A DNA stretch of 64,000 bases, taken from Myrmaecium sp. VS I D KN 1 (lineage: Eukaryota > Ascomycota > Dothideomycetes > Valsariales > Valsariaceae). The notes below the pieces were generated by a model that was not told where the DNA came from, did no database searches, and saw only the letters and a program-made list of their open reading frames with translations. Position 1 is the stretch's first letter; the number at the start of each line of letters is the position of its first letter. Positions 10,322 to 21,800 of the stretch are shown here, piece after piece. Position numbers and translations under genes: made by a program. The stretch is taken from positions 496,001-560,000 of the forward strand of contig JADQAV010000028.1 in the NCBI GenBank assembly GCA_019775845.1, given 5' to 3'.

Positions 10322-12524
10322 ATGTCCAAACGTGTGAACGTGCTGGTCTATTCAGGTAAAAAAAACCAATTACATTTCGATCATTTGTTGAGCTGTAAGT
10401 TCACATTCTCCTCTAGGGAACGGTGCATCCACCGAGTCCATCCGTCACACCCTCTACACCCTCCGCCGCCTCCTCTCCCCAAACTATGCCGTGATCCTCG
10501 TCAACGGCGAAACGCTCATCAAAGAGCCCTGGTCCGCCACATGCGCACTCCTTGTGTTCCCCGGGGGCGCTGATCTCGGCTATTGTCGCACTCTAAATGG
10601 CGAGGGGAACAGAAAGATCATCCAGTATGTAAACCGAGGAGGAAACTTCGTCGGCTTCTGCGCGGGGGGCTACTACGGTTGTCAACGGTGTGAGTGGGAA
10701 GTCCTCGACAAGGAGATGGGCGTGGTGGGCGACCGTGAGCTGGGCTTCTTCCCCGGCATCTGCAGAGGTTTGGCGTTTCCTGGCTTCAAGTATCACAGCG
10801 AGGTTGGTACTCGGCCTGCCGAGCTCAAAGTGAATCGAGGTGCCCTGGCCGGGACCTCCGCAGAGATTCCGGACACTTTCAGAGCCTACTATAACGGGGG
10901 CGGTGTCTTTGTCGATGCCGAGAAACTGCAGGATCGCGGAGTGCAGGTTCTTGCGAGCTACACTGAAAAGTTGCATGTGGACGGCGGCTCAGCGGCGGTC
11001 GTCTATCGCAAGGTTGGCGAGGGCGCTGCGATTCTGACGGGGCCTCACATTGAGTACGGACTACAGCATTTGGTGTGTGTGTCGCTCAAGATGCTGACTT
11101 GATACAGGTTCGCCTCCGTCAACCTCAAGCATGACAACGGCCCCGAGTATGAGAAAATCATCGAGGCCTTGGCCAAAGACGACAAGGCCCGAACCCAGTT
11201 CTTACGGGCATGCCTTGAGAAGCTGGGGCTCCGTGTCAACAAAGAGGAGCAACCGGTACCGTCCCTGACCCCGATGCATCTCTCGTCTTACAAGGCGTCA
11301 GACGTTGCCGAACTCGTCTCTTCGTGGCACGAGATCATCACTGTAGAAAACGGCGAAGAGTACATCAAAGACCAGAATGACACTTTCCACATTCAGAAGC
11401 CATCTGGATGGTCCATGAAAGCAATCAAAGATGCAGTAGCTTCGGTCGTTCCAGATCTGTCAGAGAGCAAGCCTGCGGCGGACGAAGAGAAGTCAGCTTC
11501 CCCTGATGCCGAAGACGATTCGCTCGACCCCAACAAGGCTATCAAGCATATTATCCCGCACGAGTCCTCCCTGCCGTCGCCCAAAGAAACCCCCCATTTC
11601 AACCATCATGCCTACTACGCCGGGCTCGAGCACTACCAAAAGGAGCAGCGCAACGGCCAAGGCGTCTTCGGCAAGCACCTCCTCTACGGCGAGGTCATCA
11701 CCAGCACCAGCACCATCCTCGAGAAGAACCCGACCTGGCTCTCCCGCCTCCCCGCCGGCTTCACCGCCACCGCGACCACCCAAGTCGCCGGCCGCGGCCG
11801 CGGCTCCAACGTCTGGGTCTCCCCGCCCGGCCAGCTAATCTTCAGCACGGTACTCCGGCACCCGCTCGCCCTCAGCGTGACAGCACCCGTCATCTTCGTG
11901 CAGTACCTCTGCGCGCTCGCGATCGCCGAGGGGATCCGGAGCTACGGACCCGGCTACAACCAGCTCCCCATCAAGCTCAAGTGGCCCAACGACATCTACG
12001 CCCTCGACCCGGCGGCGCGGCCGGCGGACCGGGGCACGGGGCGGGAATACGTCAAGATCGGCGGCATCCTCGTCAACTCGTCCTACGCGGGGGGGGACTA
12101 CACGCTCGTCGTCGGCGTCGGGCTCAATGTCGCCAACGAGGCGCCCACCACCTGCCTCAACGCGCTGGCCCGGCACCATCAGGGCGGTGGGGGCGGCACG
12201 CTGTTGCAGCCCTTCTCCGTCGAGCGCCTGCTCGCCCGCGTCCTGACCCGCTTCGAGGAGCTGTACGGCACGTTCTGCGCGCGGGGCTGGCCGGGCCCGC
12301 TCGAGGCGAGCTATCTGGCTCACTGGCTGCATGGCGGTCAGATCGTCACGCTGGAGGCGGAGGGTGGGGTGCGGGCGCGGATCACGGGGCTCACGCCGGA
12401 TTTTGGCCTCCTTCGTGCCGAGGAGTTGGGCTGGGAGGATCGCCCGACGGGTCGGGTGTGGCAGCTGCAGAGCGATGCGAATAGTTTTGATTTTTTTAGG
12501 GGGTTGGTGAGGAGGAAGGTTTGA
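10322..12524 (+). CDS. BPL1: Biotin-[protein] ligase (holocarboxylase synthetase)
   Basis: Exons 10322-10355, 10417-11053 and 11108-12524 give 695 residues. The enzyme activates biotin with ATP and attaches it to a lysine of acetyl-CoA carboxylase and pyruvate carboxylase. The N-terminal ~220 residues form the glutamine-amidotransferase-like domain of eukaryotic ligases (FVGFCAGGYYG near residue 88). The catalytic BPL_LplA_LipB domain begins around 400, with the biotinyl-AMP loop GRGRGSNVWVSPPGQL near 450 and KWPNDIY near 515. A C-terminal BPL_C-like cap follows. Introns are 61 and 54 bases; both junctions restore conserved sequence (YSG|NGAS and GPHIE|FASVN). The first exon encodes only 11 full codons. 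GC rises strongly in the catalytic half. Confidence 0.93.
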
Positions 12525-13701
12525 GGGGGGGTTGGTGATGGGGAAGGGAGGTGTGTATCTTGGGTTGATAGATGGATGGATGGAGAGCAGATGGATATGT
12601 ATGTCTGTACGTTCTTCGTACATCGTATGTAGGCATTATATTATGTCTGTGTGTAATTGGTCGTGCAGAGAAGGAACGTTTCCGATTCGGATTCTTCCAC
12701 TTTTTCCTATTTTCTTTCTCCTTTTTTTTTCCCTTTCTTCCTGGATACCGGTGCATTGTTACTACAGTATGCATAAAGGAGGGATTCACCGTTCTGTACT
12801 GTGTACGGTGAACTGTAGTATAAATAAGTATATAAGGTACATTGTACAGGCGGAGAGCCACACTTCGGTACGCGGTGCGCGCACGCGTTGCCTGCATGGG
12901 AGGGGAACCTGGGTGGGAACCTTGCATTGTGGCTGACTAACCTCATGCACACCCACCATGCATGCATGCATGCACTCGTAACGCGAACAAGTGCTTTTGA
13001 TTGATATCGTGTCTATTTACTTCGAGAAGCGCAACAAACACGTCTCTTTGCGCGCGTCGTCATTCCCAGCATATACGACCATACATGCGTACGGAAAACA
13101 ACCGTACGTGATGGGGCGCGTCATAAGGTAAGGACGGGAAAACGAGCCTACGTCCATTTCACATGGGTACTTAGGTTCAAGGGAATGGATATGGAGGAAT
13201 GCCTAGGGCATGAAAGGTAGCAACTATGTTTTGAAGGATAGCAACTGGTATTTACTACCTGGCATGGGATGAGCTCTCTACCTAACTCTACCTAACCTTA
13301 GCTCTCCCAATGCCCACAGAATGAGCTCATGCCCCCCGCCATACGTCACCGGCGCGGGCTGGCTTGCAGTAGCATCACTGCACGCCCGAGATGACTTCAA
13401 TCTAAAGTTTACCAGCACAACCCCGGCAGGCATGTGAACGTGCATGTGCTCCATCCATCCCATCGTACGATCGGCGCCTAGTCAGATCTGGAGCCGACCG
13501 AGTCTCCGCCATCATTGCGTCTTTCGGGGCTTGATGCTTGAAGGAGAGAGAGTGAGGGACAAAAACTCCACCATCCCTCTCTTTCCCCCCGCCCCTCCTT
13601 CACTCCCTGAAAGGCAGCGCCCTCACTCTTGATCCATTGCGTCGACATCATCCCAATACGCCGCCAGGGGAAGAAGCTCCGCGGCCTTCCAATCACTCCT
13701 A
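12525..13701. other. Intergenic, biotin ligase to alpha/beta hydrolase
   Basis: About 1.2 kb without a supported gene. It contains ATGC tetranucleotide repeats at 12958-12973 and short ACCTAAC-type motifs near 13280-13300. Confidence 0.6.
12958..12973. repeat. (ATGC)4 microsatellite
   Basis: Four perfect copies of ATGC in an intergenic region. A similar TGCA run occurs near 30432. Confidence 0.8.
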
Positions 13702-15683
13702 ATGTCGTCGCTCTCCGCCATCTTCGAGTATCCCAAGTCCCTCATCGCCCCGTACGCCACGAGCACGTTTCCCACGAAGATGGAGCGTCGCTCGCCCCAG
13801 GACTACCTCCTCCAACCGGCATTCACCCTCCTCCGGTCCCTGTCGTCATTCACCATCGTCCGCCTCTACGTGGCCCTCGTCTTCCTCCTGCCAGCCTACG
13901 TCTTCTTCAAGTCCCTCTCCGTGCTCTTCGGGGTCGCCAAACGCGCGCCCATGCTCCTCACCCCCGGCGGCCGGCAGCAATTGATCCGCCAGGCGGACAT
14001 GTACCGCGATCGGGAGTCGAAGATCGCGTTCCATCAGTTCCGGGGCCACTTCCAGCTCTACGAGACCCAGGTCTACCCGGCCGACCCGGCGTCCATCAAG
14101 AAGGCCGCTGATTGGCAGTGGAGGACGGAGGAGCTCGATATCTGTGGAGCGAAGGCGAGAGTCACGATTGCCCCGCCCGACAATGCGGGAATGTCGAATG
14201 GGGACCGTGGTGGTGAGACGATTGTTCTGCTCCACGGTAATCCTAGCTGGAGTTATATGTGGAGAGACGTAGGCATACCCACGTCAAACAGAAACGGTTC
14301 ATCCCTGCTGACGAGACCTTTTAGGTGATCCCCAACCTGACTGCTGCTGGACACACGGTCTTTGCCCTCGACCTGCTCGGCCACGGTCTCTCGGACAAGC
14401 CGACCTCTCCCATACTCCTGACCGTCGATCTCCATGCCCGTACCCTCGCCACGCTCTTTGCACAGTACAACCTCAGCAATGCCGTGCTCGTCGCTCATGA
14501 CTGGGGTGGCTGCATCGCTTCTGTCACCGCTTTGAACCTTCCGCCCAACGTCTGCCGCCGAATCGTCTATCTCAACTCCTTCCTGCCTCCGCGCGGCTAC
14601 GACATCTCCTTCAACGCCTTCTCCCTCTATCTGATCTGGTACCTCAGCACCGGCATCCTCAATGGTCTCCTGCCCGAAAGCCTCATCATGCGCTACATGT
14701 CGCCATCCATCACCGCTTCCGAGCTGCGCGGCTACTCCGCTCCGTACGCCCGTGCCCCGCGCAAGGCGAAGATCAGCCTTACGCGGTTCTCGCACATCAT
14801 CCCCGGCCTGCCTGATCTCTTCCTCGAGGATGTCCGGGCCCTCCCGCTGTGGCGCATCCTTGAAGGTCTTGTTGGACCGGAGAAGTTCACCAACATCAAC
14901 CAGCAGGCGCGGTTGGCCGAGGCGAACAAGGGAGTCCGGGACTACTGGAGGCACGCTTCCGAGGAAGGCTGGAAAGTGGGCGTGCTGTTCGGGACGGACG
15001 ACCCTTTGCTCGCGGACTTCAAGCGGGTGTGGGAGAAGACGGTGGATCCGGAGGCGTTGGTCGAGATGCCGGGCAAGGGATGGCTGAACGGTGCCGGCCA
15101 CTATCCTACCGAGGAAAGAAGCAAGGACGTCTCCGATATCATCCAGTGGTTCGTGGAGGAGACCAGGGAGAAGGACGACCGGGGACGGGACGGCGAGCGG
15201 CTGGTGAAGGAGGATATGGCGCGGAGGAAGCAGGAAGCTCAGGATGGTAACAAGAAGCGCGAGGAAGAGGAGAACAGACGTAGGCAGGAGCATCATGAGA
15301 ATCTGAGGAGGCAGGAGGAGGCGAAGCGAAAGGAGGATCAGAAGAGGAAGCAAGAGGAAAAGAAGCGCAAGGAGGAAGCAGAGAGGCAGGAGCAGGAGCG
15401 GAGGAAACAGGAGGAGGCGAGGAAGCGGCAGGAAGAGGCTCGGATCCGCGAGGAGTCGAAGCGGCAGCAGGAGCTGGCCCGACAGGAGCTCGAGAAGAGC
15501 AAGGAAGGCCAGCAGCCGCTCGAGACGGACATCAGCGGGCAGAAGCACAAGCCCAAGAGCTCCGAGCGGAGGGGGACCGACCCGGGCGTAGAGGCCGACG
15601 CCAGCATCCACGCGAAGGGCGGGCTGAGCACGACGAACCCGGGGGAGGAGGGCAAGAGCTTCGCGGACGTGATGAAGAAATGA
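13702..15683 (+). CDS. Alpha/beta hydrolase, haloalkane dehalogenase/epoxide hydrolase-like, with charged C-terminal tail
   Basis: Exons 13702-14268 and 14325-15683 give 641 residues; the 56-base intron splits ...SYMWRD|VIPNLTAAGH. A hydrophobic segment at about 52-77 may be a membrane anchor. The hydrolase domain has the oxyanion motif HGNP (178-181), the nucleophile elbow VAHDWGG with Asp248, and a catalytic-type His448 in GAGHYP. An Asp nucleophile points to dehalogenase or epoxide-hydrolase chemistry rather than esterase. The substrate is unknown. From about residue 475 to 600 the protein becomes a highly charged Arg/Glu/Lys/Gln helix resembling a coiled coil, ending in a Gly/Ser-rich segment. 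This tail stays in frame without interruption, so it looks genuine. The start is the first ATG of the frame. Confidence 0.8.
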
Positions 15684-16343
15684 CTGTATGGCTGTCCGGG
15701 AAGGGATCGATCCCCACGGAGATCATCCTTGCCGTGACCCTTTTGGGCGTGCAGTATTTTTTTCTTGATATGGTTTATTTGTCCGTCTTTTTGCTTTGAG
15801 GGGGACCGTCAACGGGAAAAAAAAAGGGAAAGTGGAAAGAAAAAATGGGAAAGAATGTGGGAGGTGGAAATTTCGACATTTCGCGAGTTGATTGAGACTT
15901 TGAAACTATATAAAAAGAAACTAATATATTAACGATGCTTCACTTGAATCTTGAAAGTATGATCTGGGGCTGCAGCCTTACCCACCGGACGCTGAAGGCA
16001 ACGCGAGTGCCACAGTGGCTCATACATCCCCAGCCCCCGAGGGGATCCGCACGGCGCACTGACCGTCTCTTGGCATCGACGACCATTGTTCTTCCGGATC
16101 CGGCCGCTCCAATGACCGCATCTTTTACATCCGCATTTCAACCACCATCACCACCAACATCAATCTCACCTAACCAGAAACACATTCGCCTGCCACTGAA
16201 GATCTGAACTCTTCATCTCAAAGCCAATCTTAGGACCCCCGATCTATGGAGTAACCTCGATGTGCAGTTTGCACTGGATACCCTCCCGGCAACCAACCGC
16301 CTCGACTTAGATCTCGCCATATAATCTCTCTCCTCCACCGACA
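15684..16343. other. Intergenic, hydrolase to cyclin
   Basis: Contains the hydrolase 3' UTR (A-rich near 15815-15850) and the cyclin promoter and leader. No gene seen. Confidence 0.6.
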
Positions 16344-17782
16344 ATGCCTGCACCGACATACCACTCCGCCACCAATGGCGAACACCGCAAGCCGGCCGCG
16401 CGCGAGCGACCGAAGCTGCCGAACCCCCCCATCGAAGCGTCGGAGCAGCAGTGGCTGTTCACCCCGGAAGAGCTGCAGCAAACCCCGTCCATCCTCGACG
16501 GCATGTCGTCGCAGGAGGAGCGGCAGCTGCGGAGCAAAGGCATCAACTTCATCATGCAGGTCGGCGTCATGCTCAAGCTGCCGCAGCTCACCCTCTCCAC
16601 CGCCAGCGTCTTCTTCAACCGGTTCCTGATGCGCATGTCGCTCGTCGCCAAGCCAGGCTACCGGCCCTTACATCATTATGTAAGTCCTCCTTCTCTAAGG
16701 CGCATATCCGAGATCGATGTTGCTGAACCTTCGGCCCTGCCGTGCCCTTCCAGCAAATCGCCGCGACTGCTATTTTCCTCGCGACCAAGGTCGAAGAGAA
16801 CTGCCGGAAAATCAAAGAGCTCGTCGTCGCCTGCTGCCGCGTGGCGCAAAAGAATCCCAATCTACTCGTCGATGAACAAACAAAGGATTTCTGGAAGTGG
16901 CGCGACACGATCCTTTACAATGAGGATGTCCTCCTCGAGACGATCTGCTTCGATCTCACGATCGAGTCGCCGTACAAGATCTTCTTCGACATGATGAAGT
17001 ACTATGGCGTTGAGCACAACAAGCGGCTCCGCGGCGCCGGATGGGCGTTCATGAGCGACAGCAACCACACGCAACTCTGCCTGCTCGCGAACCCGCGCAC
17101 CATTGCGGCCGCGGCGCTCTTCTGCAGCGCCAAGCTGTGCCAGATCCAGTTCCCGGACGAGGACGGGCGGCCGTGGTGGGAGGTGCAGCACGTGAAGGTG
17201 GCGGAGCTGCAGCAGGCGTGCAACTACATGGTCGACCTGTACGAGAACGTGGCGCCCAAGGACGGGGGCGAGAGCATCTACGTAGGTCTCCGCACGCCGC
17301 CCGAGGGCCTCGAGGGCTTCGAGCGCAGCCGGCTAAAGTCTAGTGATGATGATCCCCCTTCTTCTTCTGCGCAGACGCCCATGAGCCCGGTCACCACCGC
17401 GACCACGCCCAACACCGCCGCGTCGTTGGCGCCGGCCGGGGCTGGCGTGGAGCAAGGCGTGAAACGAGCTCGAGACGACGCTACTGCTGCTAACGGAGAT
17501 GGTGGGGCCGCCGCCGCCGATGCCGCTCCCAGGGAGGCCGAAAGGCAGCCCCTGCCGAAAAGGCCGAAAACGGCGGAAAACGGAGACGCGCGGGCGGAGT
17601 CCAACGGTCCGAGCCAGTCAGAAGAGCCTTCTTCGTCGTCAGCGGCAGCAGCATCAACTACAGCACCAGCAGCACCAGCAGTGTCAACAACGGCACCAGC
17701 ACCAGCACCAGCAGCGGCCGAGAAGACTGCCGATCCAAGTCAAGCGGACGATGTCAGTGAGGAAGGGGAGGTGGAGGAATGA
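16344..17782 (+). CDS. Transcriptional cyclin (cyclin K/T/L type, Pch1-like)
   Basis: Exons 16344-16679 and 16754-17782 give 454 residues. Cyclins of this group pair with CDK9- or CDK12-type kinases that phosphorylate the RNA polymerase II C-terminal domain. The first cyclin box spans about 45-145: GINFIMQVGVMLKLPQLTLS, then ASVFFNRFLMRMS, then IAATAIFLATKVEENCRKI. A second box follows, with ANPRTIAAAALFCSAKLC. After about residue 250 the protein is low-complexity Ser/Ala/Thr/Pro with basic patches and an acidic end, typical of disordered cyclin tails. The 74-base intron (GTAAGT...CTTCCAG) falls between HHY and QIAATA, the usual KVEE-helix junction. The exact partner kinase cannot be told from sequence. 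Confidence 0.85.
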
Positions 17783-18654
17783 TGGAGTTTGCATCCATCT
17801 GCTGGATTGACATTTGCGGTTCGCGGCTTCCGTGGGTGGGAGCTTCCCTGTCTCGATGTACTGGATCGGGTTCTACATCATCGCTCACGCCGTCGAGGCG
17901 CTCGCCAAGGAAATGAACGGCGTGAAGGTTTTATGTCTTGTCCTCTTTCGGTGGTATTGGATCGGACTAGCTGGGGAACCGGTGAACTGGGGATTGCAAT
18001 GCTGGACCAGTAGGGATGTTGTGATCGCGATTTGCGGGTTTATGTGTGACAAATGGCATGGGAACGGTTAGAGATGTGGAGCGTACTTTTTTCCCCCTCT
18101 TTTTTTCTTTTCTTTTTGGGGTATCAGGAAACCACCAAAACCCTTTTCTTGCTTTTTTTTCTTTCCTTTATTTCCATAGATACCCCCACCCTCCCAGGCT
18201 ATTTCATACTACAGATACAGATACAGATACCGAGATATATCATCATTCGAATTATGACGCGAGGAGAGAGGAGGAGGAGGATGGGGTGGGTGGTCAATAT
18301 GTACTACTGTGGTGGTGGAGGGAGAAAGAAGAGGGCGCATAGGGCAGAAGGGGCTTTGGGTATGTAGGTATGTATCACTGAAGCCTTTTGATTTCATCTT
18401 TCATCTTTTTCGTTTGTGTGTTTTCTGATTGATCATCAATGCGTGGCTTTGGATTGAATATGTAGGTCGGTATGTATGTAGCTTTACATATGCATCTTAG
18501 GGATCAGTCTGTTTCCCCTTTGCCCCTCTTCCCTGATGTCCATCCGCCACTGTACACTTTCAATCCTATCCGTTCGACATTCTGTTGTTCTCCCATTTGG
18601 TATTCACCGGGGTATCATATCGTATTTACTACCCCCTTTCACGGATCGACCCAT
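17783..18654. other. Intergenic, cyclin to kinase relic
   Basis: No supported gene. It includes an ACAGAT repeat around 18212-18230 and pyrimidine-rich runs at 18090-18200. A short hydrophobic ORF at 17814-18071 has no recognisable features. Confidence 0.55.
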
Positions 18655-19862
18655 TCAACTACGCACACTCTGTTCTGTCATTGTTCCTTTTTCCTTCTCA
18701 TTTCCCCATTGACCAGCGTTCCCCTTGGACACCTTCGCCGCGGGCCAGAACCGCCAGAGCCAGGAGATGAAGGGGATGAAGGAGAGAAAGCGCTTCGTGA
18801 ACCGCCGCCCGAGGGTGGAGAGCAGCGAGATGGTTGGGGCCCGAGGGTGCGGCTTCTGGAGGAGGAGGCCACCTTCCCTGTCCTTGGTACCGTCGTCACC
18901 CGGCAGCTGGAACCACGGATGGCGGAGCAGGTCCGTGGCGGTGGGTCGCTTGCGGGGATCGCACTGGAGGATGGCCCGCAGCAGCGCAACTACGACCTTC
19001 GCTTCCTCGGCATCCACGTACTTCGGGCTTGTGACGGCGGAAGCGCTGCTCCAGCGTCATGCCGATGAAGGGCTCCGGCCGGTTGGGGTTGGGGCCGCAG
19101 TAGTTATCGCGTCGGGGCCAGGCGGCCATCAGGCCGTCCGGGAGGAGGGGACCGGGGAGGTCGCAGAGCTGCAGGGACGACGTCGTCGACGGCCTCCCCC
19201 TCGTCCTCGAGCCCCCAGAGGCAACAGAGCGGCGTGCCGATTATAAACTCGAAGAAGAGGCAGCCGATGGCCCAGACATCGATGCCGGCAATCAAAGGGC
19301 CGGTTGAGGAGGAGCTCGGGCGCGCGGAGGGCGCGCAGCGTGACCGGGTCTGCGGGCGGGTCTGCGGGCGGGTCTGCGGCGCGGAAGGCGGAGCCCAGGT
19401 CCGAGAGCCAGACGTGCAGGCGCGCCTTTGTCCAGCTCCGTGTAGGCCTCCAAGCCCTGCCCAGCCAGGAGGTACTTGGGCGCCCATCGGTCCGCCTTGC
19501 CGGTCGATGCGCTTGAGTTCGACTTTGCGCTCCCGGTCGTGGGACAAGGCCTGTACGGACGCGTACCTGAGAAAATGTCCCGGATGGCGAAAAGGAGATG
19601 ACCCGGCTGGACGTCCGAATGGATGATGCCATTCCAGTGGAGGAAGGAGAGGCCGAGCAGGGCGTCTCGGAGGATCCTCTTCGCCATCGGCACCGGGAAC
19701 CGCTCCTCCGTGTCGAACATCTTCGGCTGATTCTCTGGGAGGCACTCCAGCATGACCTGCGCACTGGGTCCGATGACCTCGTACACGAGGCATCGGTGCT
19801 TGCCGTTGGGCCCCTCGTGCTCGAAGCTCTCGATGACCGACCGTACATTAACCGGTAAACCC
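18655..19862 (-). pseudogene. Truncated, frame-broken SRPK-like protein kinase relic
   Basis: Kinase-like segments read in order on the minus strand but in changing frames. RSVIESFEHEGPNGKHRCLV and YEVIGPS (~19,850-19,770) match the hinge region of SRPK kinases. Then come HWNGIIHSDVQPGHLLFAI (catalytic loop), ERKVELKRIDR, WLSDLGSAFRA, GIDVWAIGCLFFEFIIG, RPEPFIGMTLEQRFRRHKP, and ILQCDPRKRPTATDLLRHPW. The ATP-binding N-lobe is absent. At least six frame changes separate the blocks, and the gaps are too short for introns. The catalytic loop reads HSDVQPGH where HxDxKxxN is expected, so Lys and Asn are replaced. A 12-base unit repeats three times at ~19347-19379. Intact SRPK-like kinases are often expanded in filamentous fungi. 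Confidence 0.8.
19347..19379. repeat. GGGTCTGCGGGC tandem repeat inside the kinase relic
   Basis: Nearly three 12-base copies. On the minus strand in the DLGSAF frame they encode a repeated PADP. Confidence 0.7.
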
Positions 19863-21800
19863 AGATTACCGCCTTAACATATTTATTAAAATTCAAGAAA
19901 AATTCATAATATAAAGAGAAGAGGCTATCTTATTCTTCTCCATTTGTTTTCCGTATTCCGAAAGCTTCTCGTTGAGTGTTTGGGCTGAGGTTTCTCGTCT
20001 ATATAGGAAGGATTTCGCTTTGGTGGTCGCGTTTTTCTTGTCAACCACTTGTCTGGTTATGGTGTGGGAAGGATGTTCGACAAAGAAGCTGCGGAGAGAG
20101 CGGGAGGTTTAGGGATTTGTGGATGTTTTGGGAGCGCGGATGGCGGTGGAGGTGGAAAGACTTAAGTAGTAGAGGTGGTAGTAGTGTGGTTTCTGACCAC
20201 GTTTGTTACTAGCGTTGCGTTCCAGTCAGGATGCATCCTTGTGGCTCCCCATTGTTACACCCGATTATGACGGTAACAACGGCGTGTATGGAACACCTGT
20301 GCTGCATTCACAAACAACTGTGCTCTGTGCTCTGTGCTCTGCGTTTTGTCACAGTACCTGTTGCAGAAACACCCGAAAGGGTTCTGAACATTTCCTCTGA
20401 AGATGATAAGAGAAGCCCAAGGTTGAACGAGGTAGGTAGGAAACGGTAAGAGGAGTAGGCAACAGACATCCTCTCTGCCAGATTTCTAGTTCCTCAAAAC
20501 ATCCAACATCGTCTGGGTAGATATCGATGGCAGACGAGTAACCAAGATTCAGGCTGATGAAGTTGCATCGATTCAGGGTTTTCTGGGAGTGAAGCAATGC
20601 ATCTGCGAGAGCATGAGCACGACGTGCTATGCCCTTGAGGTGGCGTACAACGGTCTACCTGCAGCTAGATCGCTGGATGATGATCAGCGTAACATGTGAA
20701 ACTCATTAGAGAGAGACACTATTTTCGTAGCACCCCAAGCTACAAGTATCCAACGGAAGAGAAGATGATGGGATTTGATATGAAAATAAGAAAGAAAATG
20801 ATCCTAAATCCAATAGAATAAAATAAAACATAGAAATCGTGATAACAAGAGAATGACCCTGCAGCGAGATACTCCCTTAGACGAGACTTCTTACGATGGT
20901 TACTAGGTACCTCCTCACCTTTTTCTGATGATAAGAGATGGACGGCATTTACTCTGTCGTGCGTATCCGTACGGAATACGAACCTTCTGACCCTTCAGCC
21001 TTACAGGAGTTCGCGCCGGACGCCGGCATCCCCTACGTGGGGCCGCTACGGTAAGGTCCACCCAATCAAAGATCAAAACACCAAGGCGGCTTTCTCCTCC
21101 TGAACGCCCTTCCTGAACAACCAATCATCTCTCAATGGGGAAAAAGGAAAAGAGAAGGAGAAGAGGCGATGAAGCAGGAAGGATAGAAGCGGCGATCCGA
21201 TGTTACAGCAGATGAAAAGAACGAGAAACCAACGATATAGCAAAAAAACACAAAAACATACAGCAGCAGGGATTCGCTAATGGTCACCCACTTAACTACT
21301 AATCTGCCGGTAGGCTGCTTAACTTTGGAAGAGCGAACGGGGTTCCGTGTTCTCAGCCTCCTGTGGCCGTATGTGCTGAGGCATAATGTTTTTGCTGTAT
21401 ATAAAGACAAACAATCCGCGGTTGTGACTTTCAGGGTACCGACCATGTGCTCCCTCAGACCAAGGTGAATTCAGTGCATTGAAGATGCAGCTCAGATTTA
21501 TACAAGTAGTATTACTAACATTATATCCAGTGATTTCCCAAGCCCTCCCAGATAGCCGTTGCACTCCACCAAACGATGTGAGTTTCCAGAATGCTCATGC
21601 GTACAAGACATATCGAGACACGTACATGAAAGAAGAAATGAAAACAGAAGAAAAGAAACCCCTTTTTCAGTAAAACACCACACTTATGGGCTCAGAAAGA
21701 GTACCCAATAGGCTAGCGGCATACCGATGCAAACATGACGCTCCGCTATCGCCTCAACCAGGAAGTGTTCTATACATTATGGCTCGTTCTTATAAAACCT
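19863..21800. other. Long gene-free, AT-richer region
   Basis: About 1.9 kb without a supported gene. A TGCTCTG repeat (three copies) lies at 20321-20341. An isolated 38-codon ORF starts at 20939. No transposase, terminal repeats or clear repeat-induced mutation pattern was seen. Confidence 0.55.
20321..20341. repeat. (TGCTCTG)3 tandem repeat
   Basis: Three perfect heptamers in intergenic sequence. Confidence 0.8.

Noticed and set aside
14253-15611. 452-codon minus-strand frame
   Set aside because: Leucine-rich antisense shadow of the charged tail of the alpha/beta hydrolase.
17814-18071. Short ORF with hydrophobic segments after the cyclin
   Set aside because: No start context, splice support or recognisable family; probably cyclin 3' UTR.
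19863-21800. Possible transposon remnant
   Set aside because: The AT-richer sequence invited the idea, but I found no terminal repeats, target duplication, or transposase or reverse-transcriptase motif.
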